A DNA stretch of 64,000 nucleotides. Origin: Jiangella sp. DSM 45060. Lineage in GTDB: Bacteria; Actinomycetota; Actinomycetes; Jiangellales; Jiangellaceae. This document shows, piece by piece, positions 25,725 through 34,981 of this stretch. The stretch lies in NCBI RefSeq assembly GCF_900105175.1, contig NZ_LT629771.1, positions 1-64,000 of the forward strand, given 5' to 3'. A program made the position numbers and the translations under genes. The notes beneath the pieces were generated by a model that did no database searches, had not been told where the DNA came from, and saw only the letters and a program-made list of their open reading frames with translations. The stretch's first letter is position 1; every line of letters starts with the position of its first letter.

Positions 25725-26585
25725 TCAGCGGCGTTTGCGGGCGGCGACGATGCCGACGGCGGCTCCTGCGACGGCGCCGGTGCCGGCCGCGATGCCCAGC
25801 GTGGTGTTGCGGCGCCGGGCGCGGTAATCGCGGATGCGCCAGTCGTGCTTGCGGGCGTGCCGGCGCAGCTTGCGGTCCGGGTTCACCGCGCACGGGAAGC
25901 CGACCAGCGAGAGCATGGGGATGTCGTTCGCGGAGTCGCTGTAGGCGGAGCACCGGCTCAGGTCGAGGTCCTCGCGCTCGGCCAGCGACCTGACGGCGGC
26001 CGCCTTGTCGGCGCCGTGCAGGAGGTCGCCGACCAGCCGGCCGGTGTAGGTGCCGCCGACGTGCTCGGCGACGGTGCCCAGGGCGCCGGTGAGGCCGAGC
26101 CGCCGGGCGATGATCGTCGCCACCTCGACCGGCGCCGCCGTCACCAGCCACACCCGCTGGCCCTGGTCGATGTGCAGCTGCGCGATCGCCTGGGTGCCGG
26201 GCCAGATCTTGTCGGCCATCAGCTCCTCGAAGATCTCCTCGCCGACGCGGGACAGCTCCTCGACCGACCGGCCGGCGATGAACGACAGCGCCGCCGCCCG
26301 TGCCTCGAGGATGTGGTCGGGGTCCTCGGCGCCGAGCGCGAACTGCAGCTGCTGCCGTCCGAACCGGAGGATGTCGCTGGTGCGCAGCAGCCCGCGCTGG
26401 TGCATGCCGCGGGCCAGGTAGAAGATCGAGGCGCCGCGCAGGACGGTGTTGTCGAGATCGAAGAAGGCGGCGGCGCGCGCGTCGGACGGCAGCTCGATGC
26501 CGGCGATCGCCTCGGCGGCGCTGGCGGCGACGTCGGCCCGCGCCCGTTCCGACGCGGCCCCGGTCCGTTCCCTGCGCAAGCGCAT
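25725..26585 (-). CDS. HAD-IB family phosphatase (SerB-like)
   Basis: A 286-residue HAD phosphatase with a C-terminal extension. Motif I is AAFFDLDNTVLRG (about residue 42), motif II lies in VWLVTAAPVEVA, and motif III/IV is CSAYSDSANDIPML with VNPDRKLRR after it. The C-terminus ends in a Gly/Ala-rich hydrophobic stretch (TLGIAAGTGAVAGAAVGIVA) and ARKRR, likely a single membrane anchor. Substrates of this HAD-IB subgroup are poorly known; lysophosphatidate-type roles are suggested by the neighbouring acyltransferase. The ATG at 26585 is preferred over an in-frame TTG at 26594. Confidence 0.88.
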   Translation of the reverse strand: MRLRRERTGAASERARADVAASAAEAIAGIELPSDARAAAFFDLDNTVLRGASIFYLARGMHQRGLLRTSDILRFGRQQLQFALGAEDPDHILEARAAALSFIAGRSVEELSRVGEEIFEELMADKIWPGTQAIAQLHIDQGQRVWLVTAAPVEVATIIARRLGLTGALGTVAEHVGGTYTGRLVGDLLHGADKAAAVRSLAEREDLDLSRCSAYSDSANDIPMLSLVGFPCAVNPDRKLRRHARKHDWRIRDYRARRRNTTLGIAAGTGAVAGAAVGIVAARKRR

Positions 26586-26721
26586 GGTCGCCAAGAGTAG
26601 CGGCGCGCCGCCTCCGGCGGAGGTCGTCGGGCGGGTCGCCGTAGGGTGGCTTTGCCATGAGCGCCAAGAGGCGCCGATGCGTATGGGTGCTCATTGCAAG
26701 GCGAGCGGAAGGGAACCCTCC

Positions 26722-26973
26722 ATGAGCGAACCGCCGCGGGTGCTGCTGCTCGGCCGACCGGGCTGCCACCTGTGTGACGAGGCTCGCACCGTCGTCGACG
26801 CGGTCTGTGCCGAGCTGGGTGTCGGCTGGGAGGAGCGCAGCATCGTCGGGGACCCCGAGCTGGAGCGGCGCTACGGCGAGCAGATCCCCGTGACGTTCGT
26901 CGACGGTGCTCAGCACGACTTCTGGCGGGTCGACGCCGACCGGCTCCGACGCGCTCTCACCGGCGGGTTATAG
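26722..26973 (+). CDS. Glutaredoxin family protein
   Basis: An 83-residue thioredoxin-fold protein. RVLLLGRPGCHLCDEAR holds the redox pair CHLC near residues 17-20, and the cis-Pro loop is IPVTFVDG. It would act as a small dithiol reductant in the cytoplasm. The ATG at 26722 follows GGAAGGGA. It lies just upstream of the Rex-controlled promoter; being read in the same direction it is not under that promoter, but its association with rex is usual in actinomycetes. Confidence 0.88.
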   Translation: MSEPPRVLLLGRPGCHLCDEARTVVDAVCAELGVGWEERSIVGDPELERRYGEQIPVTFVDGAQHDFWRVDADRLRRALTGGL

Positions 26974-26997
26974 AACATCCAGCCCAGAACAGCAACT

Positions 26998-27026
26998 TTG
27001 TGCACACGTTCACAAGCGTCTAGGCT
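26998..27026 (+). promoter_or_regulatory. Rex operator overlapping the rex-hem promoter
   Basis: TTGTGCACACGTTCACAA (26998-27015) matches the Rex operator pattern (TTGTG and CACAA arms separated by eight bases, with the typical GTTCACAA half). TTGTGC serves as the -35 box and TAGGCT (27021-27026) as the -10, 17 bases apart. Bound Rex would block RNA polymerase. In Streptomyces, Rex represses its own rex-hem operon when the NADH/NAD ratio is low, and this arrangement is the same. Confidence 0.9.
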
Positions 27027-27110
27027 GGGGCGCATCGTAAGTCCTGCCGGTTCGGGTTCGTCACCCGGCCCCCGGATGTCGCCTTCCGTGCCGGCCTACC
27101 GGGGAGTGTC

Positions 27111-27845
27111 GTGACCCGAAACAGCCGTCCGTCGTCCGCACCGACACCAGCCGCGGCGTCGCAGCGCGGTGTGCCGGAGGCGACGGTCGCGCGGTTGCCC
27201 CTCTACCTGCGGGCGCTCACCACCCTGGCCGAGCGGGGCGTAGCGACGGTGTCGTCCGAGGAACTGGCGGCGTCTGCCGGGGTCAACTCCGCCAAGCTGC
27301 GCAAGGACCTCTCCTACCTGGGCTCCTACGGCACCCGCGGCGTCGGCTACGAGGTCGACTTCCTGCGCCACCAGATCACCCGCGAGATCGGCCTCACCCA
27401 GGACTGGGCCGTCGTCATCGTCGGCATCGGCAACCTCGGCCACGCCCTGGCCAACTACGGCGGGTTCGCGTCCCGCGGCTTCCGCATCGCCGCGCTGGTC
27501 GACGCCGATCCCACCCGGCTCGGCGAGGAGGTGGCCGGCCTCAACGTCCGGCACGCCGACGAGCTCGAGCAGATCGTCGACGACCTCGGCATCGCCATCG
27601 GCGTCGTCGCCACCCCGGCTCGGGCCGCGCAGCTGGTCTGCGACCGCCTCGTCGCGGCCGGCGTCACCAGCATCCTGAACTTCGCGCCGGCCATCGTGCA
27701 GGTGCCCGAAGGCGTCGACCTCCGCAAGGTCGACCTCTCCACCGAACTGCAGATCCTCGCCTACCACGAACAGCGCAAGAACGGCGCCGCGCTGGCCCTG
27801 ACCGCCGAGCAGGCGGCCGAGCTGGCCGAGGCGGTGAACGGATGA
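27111..27845 (+). CDS. rex: Redox-sensing transcriptional repressor Rex
   Basis: Rex senses the NADH/NAD ratio and represses respiratory genes; NADH binding releases it from DNA. The 244-residue protein starts at a GTG at 27111. The N-terminal winged helix includes LPLYLRALTTLAERG, SAGVNSAKLRKDLSYLGS and YGTRGVGYEV. The Rossmann domain has VVIVGIGNLGHALANY, then ALVDADP. It is the first gene of the hem operon and ends in an ATGA overlap with hemA. The operator upstream indicates autoregulation together with heme synthesis. Confidence 0.97.
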   Translation: MTRNSRPSSAPTPAAASQRGVPEATVARLPLYLRALTTLAERGVATVSSEELAASAGVNSAKLRKDLSYLGSYGTRGVGYEVDFLRHQITREIGLTQDWAVVIVGIGNLGHALANYGGFASRGFRIAALVDADPTRLGEEVAGLNVRHADELEQIVDDLGIAIGVVATPARAAQLVCDRLVAAGVTSILNFAPAIVQVPEGVDLRKVDLSTELQILAYHEQRKNGAALALTAEQAAELAEAVNG

Positions 27846-29206
27846 GCGTGCTGGCCATCGGTGTCTCGCACCGTAGCGCGCCGGTCGAGGTGCTGGAGTC
27901 CGTCGCGCTCGACCGCCCCGCGGTCGGAAAGCTGCTCGACGAGGTGCCGTCGTCGCACCAGATCGCCGAGGCCGTCGTCGTCGCCACCTGCAACCGCCTC
28001 GAGCTGTACCTCGACACCGCCACCTTCCACGGCGGCGTCGAAGAGGCGAGCGCCCTGCTGTCGCAGCACACCGGCGCGCCGATCGAGCTGCTCACCCCGT
28101 ACCTCTACGTGCACTACGGCGACCGCGCGGTGTCGCACCTGTTCCACGTGGTCAGCGGCCTCGACTCCATGGTGGTCGGCGAGACGCAGATCCTCGGCCA
28201 GGTGCGCGACGCGTTCCGGCTCGCGCAGACCTCCGGCGCCACCGGCCGGGTGCTGACAGAGCTGTTCCAGACGGCGCTGCGGGTCGGCAAGCGGGCGCAC
28301 GCCGAGACCGGCATCGACGCCGCCGGCCGCTCGCTGGTGACGCTCGGGCTGGCCCGGGTGCTGCCGGCGGTCGCCGCCGAGGGCTGGTCGTCCGGCCGGG
28401 TCGGCGGCGCGTCCTGGCGCGAGCTGCTGACGGGCACGTCCGCGCTGGTCCTCGGCGCCGGGTCGATGGCGGCGCTGGCCGCGGCCACGCTGCAGCGCGA
28501 GGGCGTCGACGTCGTCGTCGCCAACCGCACGCAGGAGAACGGCGTCCGGATGGCCGAGGCGGTCGGCGGCCGGGCCGTGCCGATGACGGCGCTGCCGCAG
28601 GTGCTGCGCGAGGTCGACCTCGTCATCTCGTGCACCGGCGCGGCCGGCGTCGTGCTGCCGTTCGAGGCCGTCGAGGCGGCGGTCGCGGGCCGCGGCGGGC
28701 GCACGCTTGGCATCGTCGACCTCGCCCTGCCGCGCGATGTCGACGCCGGCGTGGCCGAGCTGCCCGGCGTCGTGCTGGCCGACCTCGCCCGGCTCAGCGA
28801 GGCCGCCGACGACGACGTCGCCGACGCCAGCACCATGGCCGGCGACGTCTCCGCCGTCCGTTCGATCGTCACCGACGAGGTGGCCGCGTTCGCCACCGCC
28901 CAGCGCGCCGCCCAGGTGGCGCCCACCGTCGTCGCGCTGCGCAGCATGGCCGACGACGTCGTCGACGCCGAACTCACCCGCATGGCCGGCCGGCTGCCCG
29001 ACCTCGACGAGCGCACCCGCGCCGAGATCGCCCGCACCGTCCGCCGGGTGGTCGAGAAGCTGCTGCACCAGCCGACGGTGCGGGTCAAGGAGCTGGCCGC
29101 GCAGCCCGACGGCGCGTCCTACGAGGCCGCGCTGCGCGAGCTGTTCGCGCTGGACCGCCGGTCCATCGACGCCGTCGCCAAGCCTGACGGGACGGTGTCC
29201 ACATGA
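27842..29206 (+). CDS. hemA: Glutamyl-tRNA reductase HemA
   Basis: HemA reduces glutamyl-tRNA to glutamate-1-semialdehyde, the first committed step of the C5 heme pathway. The 454-residue protein opens with VLAIGVSHRSAPVEVLE. The catalytic Cys lies in VVVATCNRLELYL (about residue 50), SGLDSMVVGETQILGQVRDA follows, and the NADPH domain has ALVLGAGSMAALAA. A C-terminal dimerisation helix region completes the normal length. Translation is coupled to rex, and a four-base overlap leads to hemC. Confidence 0.97.
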   Translation: MSVLAIGVSHRSAPVEVLESVALDRPAVGKLLDEVPSSHQIAEAVVVATCNRLELYLDTATFHGGVEEASALLSQHTGAPIELLTPYLYVHYGDRAVSHLFHVVSGLDSMVVGETQILGQVRDAFRLAQTSGATGRVLTELFQTALRVGKRAHAETGIDAAGRSLVTLGLARVLPAVAAEGWSSGRVGGASWRELLTGTSALVLGAGSMAALAAATLQREGVDVVVANRTQENGVRMAEAVGGRAVPMTALPQVLREVDLVISCTGAAGVVLPFEAVEAAVAGRGGRTLGIVDLALPRDVDAGVAELPGVVLADLARLSEAADDDVADASTMAGDVSAVRSIVTDEVAAFATAQRAAQVAPTVVALRSMADDVVDAELTRMAGRLPDLDERTRAEIARTVRRVVEKLLHQPTVRVKELAAQPDGASYEAALRELFALDRRSIDAVAKPDGTVST

Positions 29207-30147
29207 CGACGACTCCGCTGCGGCTGGGCACCCGCCGCAGCGCCCTCGCGATGGCCCAGGCCCGGTACGTGGCCGGCCGCCTCGACGCGCTCGGGCACGA
29301 CGTCGAGCTGGTCGAGATCACCACCAAGGGTGACGTGTCGACGGCGCCGCTCGACCGCATCGGCGGCACCGGGGTGTTCGTCGCCGCGCTGCGCGAGGCG
29401 CTGCTCGACGGCCGCGTCGACCTCGCCGTCCACTCGCTCAAGGACCTCCCGACGGCGCCGGCCGACGGCCTCGTGCTGGCGGCGGTCCCGGAGCGCGAGG
29501 ACCCCCGCGACGTTCTCTGCGCCCGCGACGGCCTCAAGCTGTCCGACCTCCCCGTCGGAGCGCGCGTCGGCACCGGGTCACCGCGGCGCGAGGCGCAGCT
29601 GCGCGCGCTCGGGCTGGGCATCGAGATCGTCGGCCTGCGCGGCAACGTCGACACCCGCCTGGGCAAGGTCACCGACGGCGTGCTCGACGCCGTCGTGCTG
29701 GCCCGGGCCGGGCTGTCGCGGCTGGGCCGGCTCGACTCCGTCACCGAGGTGCTCGACCCGATGCAGGTATTGCCGGCGCCGGGTCAGGGCGCGCTCGGCA
29801 TCGAGTGCCGCACCGCCGACACCGCCCTGGTCGAGGCGCTGGGCGCGCTCGACGACCCCGCTGCCAGGGCGGCGGTCACCGCAGAACGGACCCTCCTCGC
29901 CGTGCTCGAGGCCGGTTGTACGGCGCCCGTGGGCGCCTACGCCGAGGCGGCAGAGGGAGATAGTGGCCTCGAGCTGTACGTCCGGGCCGTCGTGGCAGCA
30001 CGCGACGGCTCAGTGAGTATCCGCAAGTCAGCCACCGGATCCCTCGGGGGGGCGGAGCAGATCGGGCGCGACCTCGCGCACGAGCTTCTCGCCGACGGGG
30101 CCGGGGCAGTCGTCGACGCCGCTGGTGCGGCGTCGAAGGAGGAATAG
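29203..30147 (+). CDS. hemC: Hydroxymethylbilane synthase (porphobilinogen deaminase)
   Basis: HemC joins four porphobilinogen units into hydroxymethylbilane. The 314-residue protein has LRLGTRRSALAMAQA at the start, VHSLKDLPTAPADGL, GSPRREAQLRALG with LRGNVDTRLGKV, and the Cys that carries the dipyrromethane cofactor in LEAGCTAPVGAYAE. All catalytic Arg and Lys blocks are present. It overlaps hemA by four bases (ATGA) and is followed closely by the fused hemD. Confidence 0.97.
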   Translation: MTTTPLRLGTRRSALAMAQARYVAGRLDALGHDVELVEITTKGDVSTAPLDRIGGTGVFVAALREALLDGRVDLAVHSLKDLPTAPADGLVLAAVPEREDPRDVLCARDGLKLSDLPVGARVGTGSPRREAQLRALGLGIEIVGLRGNVDTRLGKVTDGVLDAVVLARAGLSRLGRLDSVTEVLDPMQVLPAPGQGALGIECRTADTALVEALGALDDPAARAAVTAERTLLAVLEAGCTAPVGAYAEAAEGDSGLELYVRAVVAARDGSVSIRKSATGSLGGAEQIGRDLAHELLADGAGAVVDAAGAASKEE

Positions 30148-30151
30148 AGTC

Positions 30152-31762
30152 GTGACCACTCCGCGAGGCGCGCAGAAGCGCGCCGCAGAAGGTGGCGTCG
30201 CATTCGTCGGCGCCGGTCCCGGCGATCCGGGGCTGCTCACCCTACGGGCGGTCGAGGTGCTCGGTGGGGCCGACGTCGTCGTCATCGACGAGCCGGCGCA
30301 CCGTTCGATGCTCGCTTACGCTCCCGGCATCGTCGAGATCGTCGACGTCAGCGTCGACGACGAAGGCGTCACCCTGACGGCGTCCGCGCGCGGGCGCCGT
30401 GTCGTCCAGGCCGCCAAGGGGGGCCGGCGGGTCGTCCGCCTCCTCGGCGGTGACCCGTTCACCCATGCCACCGGCGCCGACGAAGCGCTCGCGTGCGCCA
30501 AGGCCGGCATCGCGTTCGAGGTGGTCGCGGGCGTTGCCACGGCCACGTCCGTCGCGGCCCACGCCGGCATCCCGCTGGTCACCGGCCGTCGCCGCAGCGT
30601 CGAGATCTTCGACGTCGGCGGCAAGATCGACCTGCGGTCCTGTACGGCCGACACCGTCCTGCTGACCGGCGTCACCGAGCAGCTCGGCCTGCTCGCCGAC
30701 GCGCTGGTCGACGCCGGCCGGGTGCCGTCCACGCCGATGGCCGTCGTGACGTCCGGCAGCACCGTCGAGCAGCAGACCGTCGTGTCGACGCTCGGCGCCA
30801 TCGTGGCCGACGTCCGCGCGGCCAAGATCGAGGGCCCGTTCGTCGTCATCGTCGGCGACACCATCGAGCACCGCGACTCCCTGTCGTGGTTCGAGACGAA
30901 GGCGCTGTTCGGCTGGCGCGTCCTGGTGCCGCGCACCAAGGAGCAGGCCGGGGTGCTGTCGACGGCGCTGCGCCGCTCCGGCGCGGTCCCCGAGGAGGTC
31001 CCGACGATCTCCGTCGAGCCGCCGCGCAACCCGCAGCAGATCGACAAGGCCGTCCGCGGCATGGTCGAGGGCCGCTACGAGTGGATCGCGTTCACCTCGG
31101 TCAACGCGTTGCGCGCGGTCAAGGAGAAGCTGACGGCGTACGGCCTCGACGCTCGCGCGCTGTCCGGCCTCAAGGTCGCCGCCGTGGGTGAGAAGACGGC
31201 CGAGGCGCTGCGCTCGTGGGGCATCGAGCCCGATCTCGTCCCGTCCGGCGAGCAGTCCGCGGTCGGCCTGCTGAACGACTGGCCGCCGTACGACGAGGTG
31301 CTCGACCCGATCAACCGAGTGTTCCTGCCGCGCGCCGACATCGCGACGGAGACGCTGGCCGCCGGCCTGACGGACATGGGCTGGGAGGTCGACGACGTCA
31401 CCGCGTACCGCACGGTGCGCGCGGCGCCGCCGCCGGCCGAGACCCGCGACGCCATCAAGACCGGCAAGTTCGACGCGGTCGCGTTCACGTCGTCGTCGAC
31501 GGTGCGCAACCTCGTCGGCATCGCCGGCAAGCCGCATTCGTCCACCGTCGTGGCCTGCATCGGCCCGGCGACGGCGAAGACCGCCGAGGAGCACGGCCTG
31601 CGGGTCGACGTCCTGGCGCCCGAGCCGTCCATCGAGGCGCTGGCCGACGCGCTGGCGCAGTTCGGCCTGACTCGCCGGCTGGCGATGGTCGAGGCCGGCG
31701 AGCCGGTGCTGAAGCCGTCGCAGCGGCGCCGGGCCTCCGCCCGTCGCAAGAGCGCCCAGTAG
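30152..31762 (+). CDS. hemD: Fused uroporphyrinogen-III methyltransferase-like / uroporphyrinogen-III synthase
   Basis: The C-terminal half (about residues 255-520) is HemD, which closes hydroxymethylbilane to uroporphyrinogen [48 protein letters not shown] and [15 protein letters not shown]. The N-terminal half (residues 18-250) resembles CobA/SUMT methyltransferases ([30 protein letters not shown]). Later motifs are degenerate: ATGADE replaces the usual RGGEE and VAGVATATS the PGVTSA-type loop. Its methyltransferase activity is therefore doubtful. The same fusion occurs in Streptomyces rex-hem operons. The GTG at 30152 follows GAAGGAGGA. Confidence 0.93.
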   Translation: MTTPRGAQKRAAEGGVAFVGAGPGDPGLLTLRAVEVLGGADVVVIDEPAHRSMLAYAPGIVEIVDVSVDDEGVTLTASARGRRVVQAAKGGRRVVRLLGGDPFTHATGADEALACAKAGIAFEVVAGVATATSVAAHAGIPLVTGRRRSVEIFDVGGKIDLRSCTADTVLLTGVTEQLGLLADALVDAGRVPSTPMAVVTSGSTVEQQTVVSTLGAIVADVRAAKIEGPFVVIVGDTIEHRDSLSWFETKALFGWRVLVPRTKEQAGVLSTALRRSGAVPEEVPTISVEPPRNPQQIDKAVRGMVEGRYEWIAFTSVNALRAVKEKLTAYGLDARALSGLKVAAVGEKTAEALRSWGIEPDLVPSGEQSAVGLLNDWPPYDEVLDPINRVFLPRADIATETLAAGLTDMGWEVDDVTAYRTVRAAPPPAETRDAIKTGKFDAVAFTSSSTVRNLVGIAGKPHSSTVVACIGPATAKTAEEHGLRVDVLAPEPSIEALADALAQFGLTRRLAMVEAGEPVLKPSQRRRASARRKSAQ

Positions 31763-31776
31763 GAGAGGACACCGGC

Positions 31777-32760
31777 ATGGGCTACCCGCAGATCCGGCCG
31801 CGCCGGCTGCGCACCACGCCGGCCATGCGCCGGCTCGTCGCCGAGACGTCGCTGGAGCCGCGCCACCTGGTGCTGCCGATGTTCGTCCGCGAGGGCGCCA
31901 CCGAGCCGCGGCCGATCTCGTCCATGCCGGGCGTCGTGCAGCACACCATGGAGTCGCTGCGCAAGGCCTCGCTGGAGGCGGCCGAGGCCGGGGTCGGCGG
32001 GCTGATGCTGTTCGCGATCCCAGAGCGGAAGGACGCCGTCGGCTCCGGCGGCGTCGACCCGAAGGGCCCGCTCAACGCGGCGATCCGCGAGGTCGTCGCC
32101 GAGGTGGGCGACGCGACCGTCGTCATGGCCGACCTCTGCATCGACGAGTTCACCGACCACGGCCACTGCGGCGTGCTGGCGCCCGACGGCTCCGTCGACA
32201 ACGACGCGACGCTCGAGGTGTACGGCCGCATGGCCGTCGCCCAGGCTGAGGCCGGCGTGCACGTCGTCGGGCCGAGCGGCATGATGGACGGCCAGGTCGG
32301 CGCCGCCCGTGCGGCGCTCGACGCGGCCGGGCACACCGACGTCGCGATCCTGGCCTACGCCGCCAAGTACGCGTCCGCCTTCTTCGGCCCGTTCCGCGAG
32401 GCCGTCGAGTCGTCGCTGACCGGCGACCGCATGACGTACCAGCAGGATCCCGCGAACGGGCTGGAGGCGTTGCGCGAGACCGCCCTCGACGTCGACGAGG
32501 GCGCCGACATGGTCATGGTCAAGCCGGCCATGTCCTATCTCGACGTGCTCGCCCGGGTCCGTGACCTCGTCGACGTCCCGGTCGCGGCCTACCAGATCTC
32601 CGGCGAGTACGCGATGATCCAGGCCGCCGCCGAGCGCGGCTGGATCGACCGCGACCGCGCCGTCATGGAAGCGCTGACGTCCATCCGCCGGGCCGGCGCG
32701 GACATCGTGCTCTCCTACTGGGCGGTCGAGGCCGCCCACTGGCTGCGCGCCGCTCGCTGA
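31777..32760 (+). CDS. hemB: Delta-aminolevulinic acid dehydratase (porphobilinogen synthase)
   Basis: HemB condenses two aminolevulinates to porphobilinogen. The 327-residue TIM barrel has [16 protein letters not shown] at the start and the metal region [15 protein letters not shown], with Asp and Glu where zinc enzymes have Cys, so it is probably the magnesium/potassium type. The two catalytic lysines are in [17 protein letters not shown] and [12 protein letters not shown]. The ATG at 31777 follows AGGAGAGG, 14 bases after hemD, so it ends the rex-hem operon. Confidence 0.96.
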   Translation: MGYPQIRPRRLRTTPAMRRLVAETSLEPRHLVLPMFVREGATEPRPISSMPGVVQHTMESLRKASLEAAEAGVGGLMLFAIPERKDAVGSGGVDPKGPLNAAIREVVAEVGDATVVMADLCIDEFTDHGHCGVLAPDGSVDNDATLEVYGRMAVAQAEAGVHVVGPSGMMDGQVGAARAALDAAGHTDVAILAYAAKYASAFFGPFREAVESSLTGDRMTYQQDPANGLEALRETALDVDEGADMVMVKPAMSYLDVLARVRDLVDVPVAAYQISGEYAMIQAAAERGWIDRDRAVMEALTSIRRAGADIVLSYWAVEAAHWLRAAR

Positions 32761-32762
32761 CA

Positions 32763-32791
32763 TTCACACTGTCGCACCCGGCCGGTAAGGT
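32763..32791 (+). promoter_or_regulatory. Candidate promoter for the sodium-coupled transporter pair
   Basis: TTCACA (32763-32768) and TAAGGT (32786-32791) are separated by 17 bases, directly after the hemB stop and 30 bases before the transporter start. No terminator is visible between hemB and this promoter. Confidence 0.45.
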
Positions 32792-32821
32792 CAGCTGTCA
32801 CAACCGGGTCGAGGAGTGACA

Positions 32822-34351
32822 GTGCATCGCGAACGGGAGCAGTGGGGCAGCCGGGCCGGCTTCCTGCTGGCGGCCATCGGCTCGGCCGTCGGCCTGGGCA
32901 ACATCTGGCGGTTCCCCTACGTCGCCTACGACAACGGCGGTGGCGCGTTCCTGCTGCCCTACTTGGTGGCGCTGCTCACCGCGGGCATTCCGCTGTTGGT
33001 GCTCGAGTACGCCATCGGCCACCGCTACCACGGCTCGCCGCCGCTGGCGTTCCGGCGCATCCACAAGCGGGCCGGCGTGCTCGGCTGGTGGCAGGTCGCC
33101 ATCTGCGTGGTCATCGCCGCCTACTACGCCGTCATCATCGCCTGGGCGGCCCGCTACATCGGGTTCTCGGTCGGCCAGGACTGGGGCGACGACCCCGAGG
33201 CGTTCCTGCTGGGCGAGTTCCTCGAGGTCGGCGAGCCGGGCGCCATCACGTCGTACGTGTCCGGCGTGTTCTGGCCGCTCGTCGCGGTCTGGGCGTTCGT
33301 GCTGGTCGTGCTGGCGCTCGGGGTGCGGCGCGGCATCGAGCGGGCCAACCGCGTGTTCATCCCGCTGCTGGTCGTGTTGTTCCTCATCCTGGTCGGCCGG
33401 GCGCTCTTCCTCGACGGCGCCGCGCTGGGCCTCGACGCGCTGTTCTCGCCCGACTGGGACGCCATCACCGACGGCAGCGTGTGGGTGGCCGCATACGGGC
33501 AGATCTTCTTCTCGCTGTCGGTCGGCTTCGGCATCATGATCACCTACGCCTCGCACCTGCACCGCCGGTCCGACCTCACCGGGTCGGCGCTGGTGGCGGG
33601 CTTCGCGAACAGCTCGTTCGAGATCCTGGCCGGCATCGGTGTCTTCGCCACGCTGGGCTTCATGGCCGCCTCGTCCGGGGTCGCCGTCGACGAGGTGGCG
33701 CAGTCGGGCGTGGGCCTCGCGTTCATCGCCTTCCCGCAGATCATCTCGACCCTCACCAGCGGCGCCGGGCTGTTCGGCGTGTTGTTCTTCGCCTCGCTGG
33801 TCATCGCCGGCGTCACGTCGCTCATCAGCATCGTGCAGGTGGTGGTGTCGGCCACCCAGGACCGCACCGGCATGCGCCGCGTCCCCGCGGTCCTGACGGT
33901 CGGCGGCGGCATCGCGCTGATCTCGATCCTGATCTTCCCGACCGCGCAGGGCCTGCACTACCTCGACGTCGCCGACCACTTCATCAACCAGTACGGCATC
34001 GTCCTCGCCGCGTTCGTCGTCGTGGTGGTCGTGGCGTGGGGCCTGCGGCTGCTGCCGTCGCTGCGGGCGCACGCGAACCTCACGTCCACGGTCCGGCTCG
34101 GCGTGTGGTGGCAGGTGGCGCTCGGCGTCGTCACCCCGGTCATGCTCGGCTGGATGCTCTGGGACAGCCTGCGCCAGGAGTTCGACGAGAACTACGCGGG
34201 CTACTCCGACGGCTTCCTGCTCGCGGTGGGCTGGGGCGTCGCCATCGGCGCCGTCGTGGTGGGCGTGCTGCTGTCGCTGTTCCCCTGGCGCGGGCGCGAC
34301 ACCTTCGTCCCGGCCGAACTCGAGACCGTCGGCGGAGGGGAGCGGGCATGA
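32822..34351 (+). CDS. Sodium-dependent neurotransmitter-symporter (NSS) family transporter, MetP-like
   Basis: A 509-residue protein with about twelve membrane helices. The LeuT-fold signature WGSRAGFLLAAIGSAVGLGN with IWRFPYVAYDNGGGAFLLPYL lies at the N-terminus, giving the sodium and substrate sites of helix 1. NSS proteins import amino acids with sodium. It is immediately followed by a 39-residue MetS-type membrane peptide, the same pair as Corynebacterium MetPS, which imports methionine and alanine. The GTG at 32822 has the GAGGAG box at the right distance; 32816 is an alternative. Confidence 0.92.
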   Translation: MHREREQWGSRAGFLLAAIGSAVGLGNIWRFPYVAYDNGGGAFLLPYLVALLTAGIPLLVLEYAIGHRYHGSPPLAFRRIHKRAGVLGWWQVAICVVIAAYYAVIIAWAARYIGFSVGQDWGDDPEAFLLGEFLEVGEPGAITSYVSGVFWPLVAVWAFVLVVLALGVRRGIERANRVFIPLLVVLFLILVGRALFLDGAALGLDALFSPDWDAITDGSVWVAAYGQIFFSLSVGFGIMITYASHLHRRSDLTGSALVAGFANSSFEILAGIGVFATLGFMAASSGVAVDEVAQSGVGLAFIAFPQIISTLTSGAGLFGVLFFASLVIAGVTSLISIVQVVVSATQDRTGMRRVPAVLTVGGGIALISILIFPTAQGLHYLDVADHFINQYGIVLAAFVVVVVVAWGLRLLPSLRAHANLTSTVRLGVWWQVALGVVTPVMLGWMLWDSLRQEFDENYAGYSDGFLLAVGWGVAIGAVVVGVLLSLFPWRGRDTFVPAELETVGGGERA

Positions 34352-34467
34352 GCGCCGGAGCGGTCGTCATGCTGATCGTGGCCATCGTCATCGTCTGGGG
34401 CGGCCTGCTGGCCAGCCTCGTGCACCTGCGCCGGCACCCCGACGTCGGACCGCCCGAAACCGACTGA
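34348..34467 (+). CDS. MetS-like small membrane subunit of the NSS transporter, 39 aa
   Basis: The ATG at 34348 overlaps the transporter stop (ATGA). The peptide has one membrane helix (AVVMLIVAIVIVWGGLLASL) and a short basic and acidic tail (RRHPDVGPPETD). Size, context and sequence match the 'methionine/alanine importer small subunit' family, needed for activity of MetP in Corynebacterium. It is too short for usual gene finders. Confidence 0.88.
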   Translation: MSAGAVVMLIVAIVIVWGGLLASLVHLRRHPDVGPPETD

Positions 34468-34481
34468 TCGGGAGCAACACC

Positions 34482-34513
34482 CTGGAATCAGACGCTTACT
34501 TGACTGATTCCAG
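34482..34513 (+). promoter_or_regulatory. FurA-type inverted repeat before furA-katA
   Basis: CTGGAATCA (34482-34490) and TGATTCCAG (34505-34513) are perfect 9-bp arms with a 14-base centre. TTGACT at 34500-34505 and a weak -10 (GAGGAT, 34523-34528) are 17 bases apart and would start transcription at or next to the ATG at 34535. In actinomycetes FurA represses its own furA-catalase operon at such sites and is released by peroxide. The match is by position and symmetry. Confidence 0.7.
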
Positions 34514-34534
34514 AAAAGCGTCGAGGATCGGATC

Positions 34535-34981
34535 ATGCCCACCGACGAGCAGCTCCGCGACGACGCCGCGGTGCGGCTGCGTGCGGCCGGGCTGCGGGTC
34601 ACCGCGCCCCGCGTGGGCGTGCTCGTCGCCCTCGAGCGCGAGTCGCACGCCGACGCCGACACCGTCGCGCGGCACGTGCGCGGTTCGCTCGGCGCCGTCT
34701 CCACCCAGGCCGTGTACGACGTCCTGCACGCGCTGACCGAGGCGGGGCTGCTGCGCCGCATCGAGCCGGCCGGGTCGGCGGCGCGCTACGAGACCCGCGT
34801 CGGCGACAACCACCACCACATGATCTGCCGGGGCTGCGGCGTCATCGCCGACGTCGACTGCTCCGGGGCGGCGCCGTGCCTGGCGCCCGAGCACACGCAC
34901 GGCTTCGTCCTCGACGAAGCCGAGGTGACCTTCTGGGGGCTCTGCCCCGCCTGTCAATCAGCGAACGAGGAGAATGCATGA
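34535..34981 (+). CDS. furA: Fur family transcriptional regulator (FurA, peroxide/redox type)
   Basis: A 148-residue Fur protein. The winged helix spans about residues 8-75 ([39 protein letters not shown]). The metal region has the [13 protein letters not shown] motif and a second Cys pair, CPAC, near the C-terminus for structural zinc. It overlaps the catalase gene (ATGA), as in other actinobacterial furA-kat operons, where FurA represses the catalase until peroxide inactivates it. The inverted repeat just upstream is its probable operator. Confidence 0.93.
   Translation: MPTDEQLRDDAAVRLRAAGLRVTAPRVGVLVALERESHADADTVARHVRGSLGAVSTQAVYDVLHALTEAGLLRRIEPAGSAARYETRVGDNHHHMICRGCGVIADVDCSGAAPCLAPEHTHGFVLDEAEVTFWGLCPACQSANEENA

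Noticed and set aside
30152..30900. Active uroporphyrinogen-III C-methyltransferase (siroheme branch)
   Set aside because: The domain is there, but key SUMT loops are altered as in other actinobacterial HemD fusions, so I do not claim the activity.
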